From: Clostridiales bacterium
GTDB lineage: Bacteria; Bacillota; Clostridia; Lachnospirales; Lachnospiraceae
Direction of reading: 5' to 3'
Assembly (NCBI GenBank): GCA_018369015.1
Contig: JAGZDD010000016.1
Coordinates: forward strand, 1-41,256
DNA: 41,256 bases
Below, in pieces: positions 1 through 8,366 of the stretch (position 1 is the stretch's first letter; the number at the start of each line of letters is the position of its first letter). A program made the translations under genes and the position numbers. The notes beneath the pieces were generated by a model. That model was not told where the DNA came from, made no database searches, and saw only the letters and a program-made list of their open reading frames with translations.

Positions 1-245
1 TGCTGGACAAGCGGTCTACGTTCCACTTCGGTCGTTGCTGGACGCGTGCCACTGGCACGCAGCAACACTGGCGCTTAGCAACGCAGGCACGCAGCGCCGC
101 GCTTTACGTTCTGCCTACGGCAGTCTACGCTGCCGCTCCGGTCGGTGCTGAACGCGTGGTCTACGCTCCGCTTCGGTCGTTGCTGGACAAGCGCCACCGG
201 CGCTTAGCAACACTGGCACGCAGCACCCCGCGCTCATACCGTCTT
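1..245. repeat. GC-rich array of imperfect modular repeats
   Basis: No credible gene lies here; the open frames are repeat-driven. A module of about 29 bp beginning TCTACG and ending GGTCGTTGCTGGAC occurs at 15-43 and 160-188, with a diverged form at 124-153 and module ends at 1-8 and 181-188. A second 26-bp module with GGCGCTTAGCAAC occurs at 70-95 and 199-224. The stretch is clearly more GC-rich than the flanking genes. Related sequence (CAACGACCG and AACGTAGACCGC) recurs in inverted orientation at 21003-21030, so this is a dispersed intergenic family. Function is unknown. Confidence 0.7.
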
Positions 246-246
246 G

Positions 247-306
247 TCGGCAAATGTCCGCGCATCCGGACAAGCGAGCTTGCCCGGATGCGCGTCCGCT
301 TGCCGA
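247..306. repeat. Long hairpin in the 5' intergenic mosaic
   Basis: Nested complementary arms: TCGGCAA pairs with TTGCCGA at the outside, CGCATCCGG (261-269) with CCGGATGCG (284-292), and CAAGC (271-275) with GCTTG (278-282). No U-run follows on either strand, so it is not an obvious intrinsic terminator. It directly abuts the palindromic repeat at 305-363. Confidence 0.65.
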
Positions 307-363
307 GCTTTCATAGTAAACGGACATGCCGCCGTCCGGCGGCATCACTATAAATGAAAGCTC
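305..363 (-). repeat. Dispersed palindromic repeat, copy 1
   Basis: Inverted copy of the dispersed element. It reads GTAAACGGACATGCCGCC (316-333), a short spacer, then GGCGGCAT and a CACTATAAATGAAAG end. The outer arms GAGCTTTCATAGT and ACTATAAATGAAAGCTC also pair. Positions 338-360 match 31105-31127 exactly over 23 bases on the opposite strand. The element recurs in at least seven other gaps in this window. Confidence 0.75.
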
Positions 364-401
364 AAGATTGCTCCGTGCCTGCGGCACTCCCGCAATCCTG
401 C

Positions 402-455
402 CCTAAGGTATTCGGACTTTCCGCTGCTTGCAGCAGCCCGTCCTCATACCTTGGG
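402..455. repeat. Nested hairpin
   Basis: The arms AAGGTAT and ATACCTT enclose GGAC/GTCC and GCTGC/GCAGC. It is part of the run of inverted repeats filling the gap before the MATE gene. There is no coding content. Confidence 0.5.
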
Positions 456-517
456 GTTATCAAATGCGCATACGCAGGGTCAAATAAATTCGCCCCTGCG
501 CCTGCCCACTTGATAAC
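456..517. repeat. Second dispersed hairpin element (inverted copy at 20941-21003)
   Basis: The outer arms GTTATCAA (456-463) and TTGATAAC (510-517) enclose an ACGCAGGG...CCCTGCG stem. Almost the same sequence, inverted and with a few substitutions, lies at 20941-21003 upstream of the GH85 gene, including the adjoining TACTATGAAAG. Two such copies 20 kb apart point to a mobile or recombining intergenic element. Confidence 0.7.
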
Positions 518-529
518 TTTCATAGTAAA

Positions 530-577
530 TTATAGCAGGAAGTATTTGCTTGCGCAAGCAAATACTTCCTGCTATAA
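530..577. repeat. 48-bp perfect palindrome
   Basis: The left arm at 530-553 (TTATAGCAGGAA... to GCTTGC) is the exact reverse complement of 554-577, with no spacer; the centre is TTGCGCAA. It lies 79 bp before the MATE start codon. No U-run follows on the plus strand. Possible roles are a cruciform-forming site, a terminator of unseen upstream transcription, or the end of a repeat element. Confidence 0.85.
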
Positions 578-656
578 TAAAACAATATAACAATTCAGTC
601 CACCGAACTGTTACAATAGCAATTATTGATTTTTACAGAAAGGAATATCATCTGAC

Positions 657-1991
657 ATGAAAACTGACCTGACAAAAGGGCCAATTACAAAATCACTTTG
701 CCTTTTTGCCCTTCCTATGATCGCAGGCAACCTGCTCCAGCAATTTTATAACATTGCAGATACGTTAATTGTCGGAAGGTACTTAGGCTCTGGCGCGCTG
801 GCTGCCGTAGGCTCCTCCTATACGTTTATGGTCTTTCTGACCTCTGTCATTCTGGGCTTATGCATGGGGAGCGGCGTTTTATTTTCCATGCTCTGGGGCG
901 CCGGAAAAATTGAACCGATGAAAAACAGCTTTGTCCAGTCCTTCATTTTTATCGCTGTCATCACCGTTGTCATCGAATGTGTGGTTCTCATTTTTATACA
1001 GCCAATCCTGACCCTTTTTCAGATTCCTGAAACGATTTTTAATGAAACGAAGGAATATTTACAGGTTATTTTTTATGGGCCGGTCTTTACTTTTATTTAT
1101 AATTATTTTGCCGCGCTGCTGCGTGCGGTAGGAAACTCCGTGGCCCCGCTTGTTTTTCTGGCGATTGCTGCGATCACAAATATTATTTTGGATCTTGTTT
1201 TTATCCTTGTTTTTCATATGGGCGTTTCCGGGGCTGCCTGGGCGACAATTACAGCCCAATGCCTGTCCGCTGTGGGAATCGCTGTCTATATGCTTGTCAA
1301 AAGGCCCGATCTGCTCCCCGGAAAGCAGCATTTTTACAGGGATAAACAAACCTTTTCCACCCTGGCCCGCTATTCCTTCCTTACATGTATTCAGCAGTCG
1401 GTAATGAACTTTGGAATTTTAATGATCCAGGGCCTTGTCAACAGCTTTGGCGTCACTGTCATGGCCGCCTTTGCGGCTGCGGTAAAAATCGACTCCTTTG
1501 CCTATATGCCGGTTCAGGATTTCGGCAATGCGTTTTCGACCTTTATCGCCCAAAATGTGGGCGCCAGGCAGCCAGACAGAATTAAACGCGGGCTGCGCTG
1601 TGCTCTTGCCACATCGATTATTTTCTGTCTGGCTGTTTCCGCAGTTATCGTTTGTTTTGCCCGGCAATTAATGATGATTTTTGTCCAGGCTCACGAAACC
1701 GAGGTTATTGCTATCGGCGCCCAATACCTGCATATTGAAGGCGCCTGCTATGTCGGTATCGGCTGCCTGTTCCTGTTTTACGGCCTTTACCGCGGTCTGG
1801 GCCGATCTGGTTTTTCCATTGTACTGACCGTTATTTCCCTTGGCACCCGGGTTGTCCTCGCCTACGCCCTTGCGCCGGTTCCAGCCATTGGGCTTCTGGG
1901 GATCTGGTGGGCGGTTCCTATTGGATGGATTTTAGCGGATCTGACCGGTTGGATCTATTATATGAAAAAGAAGCTGTACCGGCTGGAATAG
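657..1991 (+). CDS. MATE family multidrug/metabolite exporter
   Basis: A 444-residue integral membrane protein of usual MATE length with about twelve hydrophobic segments. The N-terminal GPITKSLCLFALPMIAGNLL and the following YNIADTLIVGRYLG are typical of bacterial MATE transporters, which expel cationic drugs or metabolites by Na+ or H+ antiport. An AAGGAA site lies 11-12 bases before the ATG, a slightly long spacing. It is a single gene, convergent with the glycan operon and unrelated to it in any visible way. The substrate cannot be predicted. The family call is secure; the role is not. Confidence 0.93.
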   Translation: MKTDLTKGPITKSLCLFALPMIAGNLLQQFYNIADTLIVGRYLGSGALAAVGSSYTFMVFLTSVILGLCMGSGVLFSMLWGAGKIEPMKNSFVQSFIFIAVITVVIECVVLIFIQPILTLFQIPETIFNETKEYLQVIFYGPVFTFIYNYFAALLRAVGNSVAPLVFLAIAAITNIILDLVFILVFHMGVSGAAWATITAQCLSAVGIAVYMLVKRPDLLPGKQHFYRDKQTFSTLARYSFLTCIQQSVMNFGILMIQGLVNSFGVTVMAAFAAAVKIDSFAYMPVQDFGNAFSTFIAQNVGARQPDRIKRGLRCALATSIIFCLAVSAVIVCFARQLMMIFVQAHETEVIAIGAQYLHIEGACYVGIGCLFLFYGLYRGLGRSGFSIVLTVISLGTRVVLAYALAPVPAIGLLGIWWAVPIGWILADLTGWIYYMKKKLYRLE

Positions 1992-2065
1992 CTCCTGCCC
2001 GCAGCCGCCTCTTCCCCCACAAGGACTCAGCTTTCCAGCAAAGGCTTTGCTTCCCCGGCAAGAAC

Positions 2066-3259
2066 TCAGCCCTTCCACAGTACATTTTCCGCAAAATAAA
2101 CAAACATTTGCGGCCAGCAAAACCAGTCGTGAGAGCCTGGTACAAAATAAGGAACATAGGGGAGGTTTTTCGCTTTAAGCGCCCGGATTGTGGGCGGCAC
2201 GCCAATGTCGCTTTCATTATAGGCAATATCTTCCTCGCCGCATCCAATCATCAATTTGACATATTTTAACAGCGGACTTTCCAGTGAAAAATGCTCCCCG
2301 CCGGCAATTCCTCCGCTAAAGGCTCCATAATAGTGAAAGAGATGCGTATGATGCATATACAAATAAAGCGTTGTCATGCTTCCCATTGACAGGCCGCAAA
2401 AGGCATTTTTTCCTGTTTCTAATGAAACCGAAAAGACTGTTCGCACAAAGGGAAAAATACACTGCTTAAGATTTCGGGAAATCTTTTCAAAATCCCATTC
2501 ATAAACACTGTTATTCATCGTAACAAGTACTGCCGGCTTCGTTTTTCCCTGGAAAATCAGCGTGTCCATAATATGATGGATATTTCCCTGGGAAAACCAG
2601 TCCGCTTCATTTCCTCCGCCGCCATGAGATACGAAAACAACGGGATATTGGCTGCTTTTCTCATAGGCTGGCGGAAGATAAATACCTAATGACTGGACAT
2701 GGCCGTCAATGTCCTCATAAGTCATATAGGAAACCGTGCCCTTTGCAACACTGGCCGGGGCCAAAAGCCACGGTGCCTCCTCCCATGTGCCTACAAAAAG
2801 CTCGCTGTTCCTTTGAATACCTGTCGAAGTCGCTGACACCGGCGCGTTTTTGGGATCCGGTATGCGCACACCCCTGTCTGAAAAATTGTGCAGCTTATGG
2901 TCATCCATAAGAAAATTTGACCAGACCCAGCGTTCGTCTGTGACAGGTTCCCCGACAGTGGCGTTAATAACAAAATTATACGGATAAACTCCCGCAGGCA
3001 GCTTTAAATCAACCGTATATGCCTTCTTTTCAGGGTGATACTGCATTTCTTTATAATACAGTCCCCCAATCGGGCTATAGGACGGCTTGTACTCCGACGG
3101 CACATACTTTTCTTTGCCGCTTTTCATTCCCGTGGCTTCTGTATTTCCCTGAAGCTGGCTCTGATAAAAAAGAAATTCCCCAATCAGCCCCACATTTTTT
3201 ACATCGCCGTCAAAGTCTTTTTCTTCAAATGACAATGTCACATCATAAAGCTTTTTCAT
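2066..3259 (-). CDS. CE1-like carbohydrate esterase with N-terminal CBM48-like domain
   Basis: A 397-residue protein. Residues 1-125 look like a CBM48/E-set beta-sandwich (YPYNFVINA region). Residues 190-397 form an alpha/beta hydrolase of the esterase D/enterochelin esterase/feruloyl esterase group, with nucleophile S291 in GLSMG, a candidate acid at D345 and catalytic H377 in GSHDW. There is no signal peptide, so it acts in the cytoplasm. It probably removes acetyl or feruloyl groups from an imported oligosaccharide (inference). The ATG at 3259 is preferred: GGAGG lies 5 bases upstream, whereas a TTG five codons earlier has no such site. It overlaps the GH5 stop by 17 bases, so translation is probably coupled. 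Last gene of the operon. Confidence 0.85.
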   Translation of the reverse strand: MKKLYDVTLSFEEKDFDGDVKNVGLIGEFLFYQSQLQGNTEATGMKSGKEKYVPSEYKPSYSPIGGLYYKEMQYHPEKKAYTVDLKLPAGVYPYNFVINATVGEPVTDERWVWSNFLMDDHKLHNFSDRGVRIPDPKNAPVSATSTGIQRNSELFVGTWEEAPWLLAPASVAKGTVSYMTYEDIDGHVQSLGIYLPPAYEKSSQYPVVFVSHGGGGNEADWFSQGNIHHIMDTLIFQGKTKPAVLVTMNNSVYEWDFEKISRNLKQCIFPFVRTVFSVSLETGKNAFCGLSMGSMTTLYLYMHHTHLFHYYGAFSGGIAGGEHFSLESPLLKYVKLMIGCGEEDIAYNESDIGVPPTIRALKAKNLPYVPYFVPGSHDWFCWPQMFVYFAENVLWKG

Positions 3260-4961
3260 ACGCCCCTCCGCCAAATTTTAATGTTTTTATCTGAACACAT
3301 CCTGCGGCGACGCAAAGTTTTACTTTCACACATTTTTCTTCCGGCAGGCAGACATGAGCCGGATATGCACTTAATGCTTCGCTAAGAATGACGGAATCCT
3401 CAAGTGTATCATTATAATAAATATCGATCCGGCCTTCGCCCTCTATGCTTCTTCCGTCAATACTTAAAGTACAGCCCCCGCCGGGCTCATACACTGTATA
3501 AACGGCAAATTCCCCTTCGGCCAGCTCAAGCATAAGGACGTCCAGAGGATTAAAGGGCCGCTGGATGTTTTCATCCGGGTACATTTCAAAGCCCGGCCTC
3601 GGTTCTTCAATACCTGGCAGCCATACAAGCTTTGTCCGATCTTCCAGCCGGTAGTTCAGAAGATTCCCGTAATTCCAGCTTCCCACAAAGCTTTTTCCAT
3701 CGCCCGGAAGATTATCATAGCCCACGGCCGGAAGATTTAATGGCGGTATTTTCCGTGAAATGCGGATTGATTCTTTATTGTGGACGCAATTTTTATATTT
3801 AACATTTTCCAAAAGCTCATCAAATACCGCGATGCTCTTAGCGTAGGATGGCTTAGGTGCGCCAGAAAAATATGCCCGTACGATCTCCCAGTCTTTTGGC
3901 AGATGATAGCCGACGGCCCGGGTCATCCCATCCTTTTCCATGGCCGTTTTCCAGCACCATAAATTAAAGCCGATACCATAATCCGCAGCAATATCAAAAA
4001 AGACAGTATTTACCGTGTCCGAAGCCCCGCCTTCGCCAATCCACACAGGCACATTGTATTCCATGCCTTTAAGCAGATATGGATATAACTCCCGGCGCTC
4101 CGGAGAGGCTCCGTAAATATGGACATGGATGCACCAATTATGATACCCTGGATCATAATCGTGGTTAAAAATCTCATTACTCCTTGAAAAGCAGCTTCCC
4201 TCAAGTGTAAACATATGTTTTGTATCATATTGGCGTATTCTTGCAATCGCTTCGTCATAAAACTGTGCCAGCTTCGGCACGCAAAACCGATGGTTAGGAA
4301 GACTTACCGGTTCATTGAGAAGGTCATAGCCGCCGACAATCCAGCGGTCGGCATAGCGTTTCGCAAGACGCTCCCAAATGGCCAGGGCCCGATCCCAACT
4401 TTCATCATCCATATACAAATGCGGATAATTGTCCAGTCCGCCGTCGCAGGCTGTAGCCGACTGGCCTCCCGGAGCCGCATGAAGATCAAGAATAGCGTAA
4501 ATTCTGTACTTTTCACACCAGTCAATAACATCATCCAGCATTTTAAAACCGTCCTCGTTCCACACAAGTCCAGGCTCTTCTTCCAGAAGCGTTACCGCAT
4601 TAATAGGAAGACGGACGCTGTTTAATCCAAGACTTGCCATAGCCCGTATATCATCCTCGCCTAAGTGATTCCTGTACCACACAGGCCAAAAATTTCTGGC
4701 ATATTCTGTTCCGCACAATTCCTGAAGCACCTGGTTAAATGTCCGGCGGCGGTCAAATCTGCGCGGAGGAATATAGTTCGGTGAAAATATCCCGCCTTTT
4801 AGTTCAATATCTTTTGGGCCTCCAACCATAAAGCCTTCCGGGTTTGTCCAGTTCCCGCAGCCATACCCCTGGAGGATAATTTCCTCGCCGTCACCGTTCA
4901 CGATTTTTGTTCCCTCTGTATGTAAAAAACCTTTGACCAGAGCGCTGCCAAATCCTTTCAT
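3243..4961 (-). CDS. GH5 family glycoside hydrolase, cytoplasmic
   Basis: A 572-residue protein. Residues about 90-400 form a GH5 (clan A) barrel with the general acid/base E217 in LLNEP, nucleophile E310 in VWIGEGG, and the usual SVRLPI and ILDLHAAPGG strands. The last 170 residues look like a beta-sandwich appendage. Without a signal peptide it should cut imported oligosaccharides rather than polymers. GH5 includes mannanases, xylanases and exo-beta-glucanases; the layout recalls exo-beta-1,3-glucanase-like members, but specificity cannot be fixed. It lies 21 bp after the carboxylesterase and overlaps the CE1 esterase, so substrates may be acylated beta-glycans. Confidence 0.9.
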   Translation of the reverse strand: MKGFGSALVKGFLHTEGTKIVNGDGEEIILQGYGCGNWTNPEGFMVGGPKDIELKGGIFSPNYIPPRRFDRRRTFNQVLQELCGTEYARNFWPVWYRNHLGEDDIRAMASLGLNSVRLPINAVTLLEEEPGLVWNEDGFKMLDDVIDWCEKYRIYAILDLHAAPGGQSATACDGGLDNYPHLYMDDESWDRALAIWERLAKRYADRWIVGGYDLLNEPVSLPNHRFCVPKLAQFYDEAIARIRQYDTKHMFTLEGSCFSRSNEIFNHDYDPGYHNWCIHVHIYGASPERRELYPYLLKGMEYNVPVWIGEGGASDTVNTVFFDIAADYGIGFNLWCWKTAMEKDGMTRAVGYHLPKDWEIVRAYFSGAPKPSYAKSIAVFDELLENVKYKNCVHNKESIRISRKIPPLNLPAVGYDNLPGDGKSFVGSWNYGNLLNYRLEDRTKLVWLPGIEEPRPGFEMYPDENIQRPFNPLDVLMLELAEGEFAVYTVYEPGGGCTLSIDGRSIEGEGRIDIYYNDTLEDSVILSEALSAYPAHVCLPEEKCVKVKLCVAAGCVQIKTLKFGGGAYEKAL

Positions 4962-4982
4962 TGTAATAAGTCCCCCTTTTCT

Positions 4983-6563
4983 TTAATATACCCAGGCCTT
5001 CCCTTCAGCCTCATCATCTTCAAACATGGACGGGTCAAAGCGAAACGGCGGCGCGGCCTTTTTCGCGTAAGGAATTAACTCGTCCTCGTAATCTGTCCGC
5101 GTTTCGCACTGTTCGTCAAAAACCATCGTAATCATATGTTCGCTGTTACATGGTTCCCACCACGCAAGCCCCGCCGTGTTTGGGTTTCCGGTTCGCGCAA
5201 AATTCACAAGCGCCATAGACATCTGCTGTTCCAGACGCCAAGTCACACCGTCAATCTGGCATACCGGGATTTTTCCCGCATTATGAAACCAGAAAGGAAT
5301 GTCTGAGCAGTGCCATGCCAGCTTTCCGCCGTCATAATCAAATACGGTTGAAAACATATAGGAATATACCGGAGCCTTGCTCACCGCGGCTTTCGTTTTG
5401 ATATAATCAATCGTGTCCGGACGGAAGGTCAGATCCAAATAACACGCATAAACTTCATTTTTATCAGGATATGCAGCTTTAAACAGCCGGATAATTTCGT
5501 CCGCGTGTTCTTCGCCATATTTTTTTGCGACAATCCGGCGCCGTTCTTCCCGGGTCAATGCGTCCTTGTCCTCAACCGGCGGTTCCAGGCTAAACTCGCC
5601 AAGCACTGTTCCTACCATTGTAGGTACAGTCTTTGAATGTTTGGAAAATCCCACAACCATCGGATCGCCCTTATACCAATCATTGGCTTTAGGCGCCCAC
5701 TGGATATGCTTTCCTTCCTGTAAAAATTTCTTTTCAGCGCGGTTGACCGCTTCAATCAAATGCTGCGATGGAACTGTTTCAAGCGCCTTAGCATCCTTTT
5801 CTTCAAGCCCCAGCTCATGTAAAATCGCAAGTACCAGCGCCTTTGGCTCGACATCGGAGGCCGTCATACTCTGGGAAAGAACTCCGCTCATAATAACAGC
5901 CTTATGGAAAAGCCCGTCGGCCCTTTCAACCTGCCCCAGCGCCGTTACCTTGCCGCCGCCGCCCGACTGTCCGAAAATCGTTACATTATCCGGATTTCCG
6001 CCAAAGGCTGCGATATTTTCCTTTATCCATGAAAGTGCGGCCACAAGATCGGCAATGCCCGCGTTGGCCGAATTTTTATAGTCTTCCCCGAAATCGGACA
6101 TATCTAAGAATCCAAAGACATTTAACCGGTGGTTGACTGTCACTACAACAACATCTCCTGCCTGTGCCAGCCGGTCGCCTTCATAGCATACCTGCTCAAT
6201 CGACGAACCGGAAGAAAAACCTCCGCCATGGAACCAGACAAGCACCGGCTTTTTGTCAGCTCTATTAAGGCTTCCTGTCCAGATATTCAAATATTGGCAA
6301 TGCTCGCTTGCCGGCCAGAAGCGGTGCGGCGTCGCCACTTCCCCGGCAGGCTTTGGCTGGTTAAGCACCGGGCATATATAGCCGTAGCTTAAAGCGTCCT
6401 TCACTCCATCCCATGGTGCTATCGGCTGCGGCGCACAAAAGCGCCGGGCTTTCGCGTAGCGAACGCCGTGAAAGGCGTAAATCCCATCATAATAAAAACC
6501 CTTAAGTTTTCCCTGCACCGTTTCTACGATTGTATCCTGGCCGCATTTAAAATGTGTTCCCAT
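4983..6563 (-). CDS. Type B carboxylesterase, cytoplasmic
   Basis: A 526-residue carboxylesterase/para-nitrobenzyl esterase family protein. The oxyanion-hole segment is HGGGFSSGS (near 112), the nucleophile S200 lies in GQSGGG (family usual GESAGG), the acid is E323 and the histidine H418 in HCSDIPFWF. There is no signal peptide. The ATG at 6563 follows AGGAGGAGGAAATA; a start 31 codons earlier would overlap the preceding gene and lacks such a site. It sits between the sugar-binding protein and the GH5 gene, which suggests removal of acyl groups from the imported glycan. Two esterases of different folds in one operon imply two kinds of ester or two positions (inference). Confidence 0.9.
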   Translation of the reverse strand: MGTHFKCGQDTIVETVQGKLKGFYYDGIYAFHGVRYAKARRFCAPQPIAPWDGVKDALSYGYICPVLNQPKPAGEVATPHRFWPASEHCQYLNIWTGSLNRADKKPVLVWFHGGGFSSGSSIEQVCYEGDRLAQAGDVVVVTVNHRLNVFGFLDMSDFGEDYKNSANAGIADLVAALSWIKENIAAFGGNPDNVTIFGQSGGGGKVTALGQVERADGLFHKAVIMSGVLSQSMTASDVEPKALVLAILHELGLEEKDAKALETVPSQHLIEAVNRAEKKFLQEGKHIQWAPKANDWYKGDPMVVGFSKHSKTVPTMVGTVLGEFSLEPPVEDKDALTREERRRIVAKKYGEEHADEIIRLFKAAYPDKNEVYACYLDLTFRPDTIDYIKTKAAVSKAPVYSYMFSTVFDYDGGKLAWHCSDIPFWFHNAGKIPVCQIDGVTWRLEQQMSMALVNFARTGNPNTAGLAWWEPCNSEHMITMVFDEQCETRTDYEDELIPYAKKAAPPFRFDPSMFEDDEAEGKAWVY

Positions 6564-6633
6564 TATTTCCTCCTCCTTTTTGATGCGGGAAAAACACTCT
6601 GCATGTCCTCCCCGCAAATAAAGCTGTAAACTA

Positions 6634-8313
6634 TTATCTTTCAAGATACCTTTCATAAGCTGCCTGATAAATATCTAAAACCTCCTGAAGGCCATAATCG
6701 TAAAGCTGCTGTACAAAATCCTCGTGGGTTGTCGTGTCTTTGCCAAGAATATAATTTACCGTATGCTCCTGAACCAACGTAACCAATGCGGTTAGCTTAC
6801 TATTGGCCTCATCGCCTTCTTCTTCCGTCAGCATCAGCCCTTCGGTCAGAGCAATATTTGTTTCAGGAGCACTCCACAGCTCCACAGAATCCTGCTGCAC
6901 ATTACTTCCATCACCGGACAATGCCGTTGTTAGCTTAAGCCCGGCGCTGTAATCATGTTTCCCAAGCCATGTCTGGTTATCCAGAGCATAATGCTGCAAA
7001 ACACTATTTGCCGTCATCCCGTCAGGATTATTCAAAACAAAATCTGTATATTGAGGCGTATTGTCCTCTCCGCCAAGCTCATATGTCTCTCCTTCAATGC
7101 CATACCAATTCAAATACTGCCCTTGTTCTGAATATTGGAAATCCAGCCATTTCGCAGCCAGTACCGGGTCTTCACAGGCTGTTGTCACATAAATATTATC
7201 CTTGGCGACAATATTGCGCTCCCATTTAATCGGCTCGTCGCCTTCATTCAGCACCGGACTGACAATAGGCTGCAAATAAACGTCCTCCCGGGTAATAAAC
7301 CCCTGTTTATATGTGTTATTTCCACAAAGCCCTGAGATTGACGACATCAGCATTGTATTATCATTTTCAAGAACATCAAACTGCCATTTTTCAATCATCG
7401 CCTTCGATGTAAAGTTTGGATCAATCAGCCCTTCCTCATACCACTGGCGCATTGTTTCCAAATACTCTCCATAACCGTCCATGGCTGCGCCAAAAACAAC
7501 CGTAGAACCGTCAAGCTGAAGATAATTGCCCATACCCTGGGATTGGACGCCCCAGGCCCATGAAAGCTCGCTTCCTCCCGTACTTGTAATACTTAAAGGC
7601 GTTTCCATTCCCGCATCTTTGCAGGCTACAAGCACATCATGCCAGCCGTCAATCGTTGTCGGCACCTCAAGCCCCATAGCGTCCAGCAAATCCTTCCGGT
7701 AAGCCAGGCCCTGATAATTTCCCTCGCCTTCTACCGTCAAATCGCTTCCTACAATGATTTTTAAAGAGTGGAGTTTTCCGTCGTCAGACGTCGCCTGCTT
7801 TCTTGCGTCTTCATTTTGAGAAAGCAGGTTCATATAATTCGGCATGTAACCGCGGATATATTCATCCATATCCAAAAGTACGCCATCCTCAATCCCCTTT
7901 TCCGCGCCCCCTGGATAAGGATAAGACGCAGGATAGACAATATCAGGATAGTCGCCGCTGCCAAGTACAAGACCAAACTTTTCCATAACCTCCTGCTGGT
8001 TGACCGGAATCCAGTTAATATGTACATTCGTCAATTCTTCCATTTTCTGAACGCTCTTAATTTCATTTAAGTCTGTAACCTCTGTTCCATTGTACACAAG
8101 CCAGACTGTCAATTCTTTCTTTTCCTCAGTCAAAGGCAGGGTCAGCGCTTCCGGTTCTCCCGAAAGGTTTTCTCCTGTATTCGCTGCGGACTCGGCAACC
8201 CCATCTTCCTTTACCTTGTCAGAACTATCCCCGCCTTTAGAGCAGGCGCTCAAACCTCCCACAAGCATTGCCGCGCCAAGCACAAGCGCCGTTGCCCTTC
8301 TTAACTTCATCAT
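6634..8313 (-). CDS. Extracellular solute-binding lipoprotein of an oligosaccharide ABC importer
   Basis: A 559-residue lipoprotein: basic start, hydrophobic stretch and lipobox LSAC (Cys about 24), then an acidic Ser/Asp-rich linker and a family 1 type binding protein (KKELTVWLVYNG onward). The length fits the large LipO-type receptors that work with LplB and YtcP permeases. It captures the sugar at the membrane surface. AAGGAGGAG lies before ATG-ATG; either ATG would serve. It is downstream of both permeases, and a small hairpin (8343-8360) separates it from them, perhaps adjusting its dose. No ATPase gene is in the operon; such systems commonly share an MsmX-type ATPase encoded elsewhere. 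Confidence 0.93.
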   Translation of the reverse strand: MMKLRRATALVLGAAMLVGGLSACSKGGDSSDKVKEDGVAESAANTGENLSGEPEALTLPLTEEKKELTVWLVYNGTEVTDLNEIKSVQKMEELTNVHINWIPVNQQEVMEKFGLVLGSGDYPDIVYPASYPYPGGAEKGIEDGVLLDMDEYIRGYMPNYMNLLSQNEDARKQATSDDGKLHSLKIIVGSDLTVEGEGNYQGLAYRKDLLDAMGLEVPTTIDGWHDVLVACKDAGMETPLSITSTGGSELSWAWGVQSQGMGNYLQLDGSTVVFGAAMDGYGEYLETMRQWYEEGLIDPNFTSKAMIEKWQFDVLENDNTMLMSSISGLCGNNTYKQGFITREDVYLQPIVSPVLNEGDEPIKWERNIVAKDNIYVTTACEDPVLAAKWLDFQYSEQGQYLNWYGIEGETYELGGEDNTPQYTDFVLNNPDGMTANSVLQHYALDNQTWLGKHDYSAGLKLTTALSGDGSNVQQDSVELWSAPETNIALTEGLMLTEEEGDEANSKLTALVTLVQEHTVNYILGKDTTTHEDFVQQLYDYGLQEVLDIYQAAYERYLER

Positions 8314-8342
8314 AAAATCTCCTCCTTCTCATCATTTATGAA

Positions 8343-8360
8343 ATCAGCGCTGACGCTGAT
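8343..8360 (-). other. Intercistronic hairpin
   Basis: ATCAGCG and CGCTGAT arms with a CTGA loop between the second permease and the binding-protein gene. There is no U-run, so it is more likely an mRNA processing or stability element than a terminator. Confidence 0.4.
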
Positions 8361-8366
8361 AGCATT

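Noticed and set aside
115..387. Overlapping open frames at 115-387 (minus) and 156-353 (plus)
   Set aside because: They lie wholly in repeats and hairpins, have no ribosome binding sites, and their composition follows the repeats.
4215..4625. 136-codon open frame on the plus strand opposite the GH5 gene
   Set aside because: Antisense shadow of a well-supported gene with clear catalytic motifs; it has no ribosome binding site and no recognisable protein.
5566..6081. 171-codon open frame opposite the carboxylesterase
   Set aside because: Ser/Pro-rich low-complexity translation typical of an antisense frame; the minus-strand esterase accounts for this DNA.
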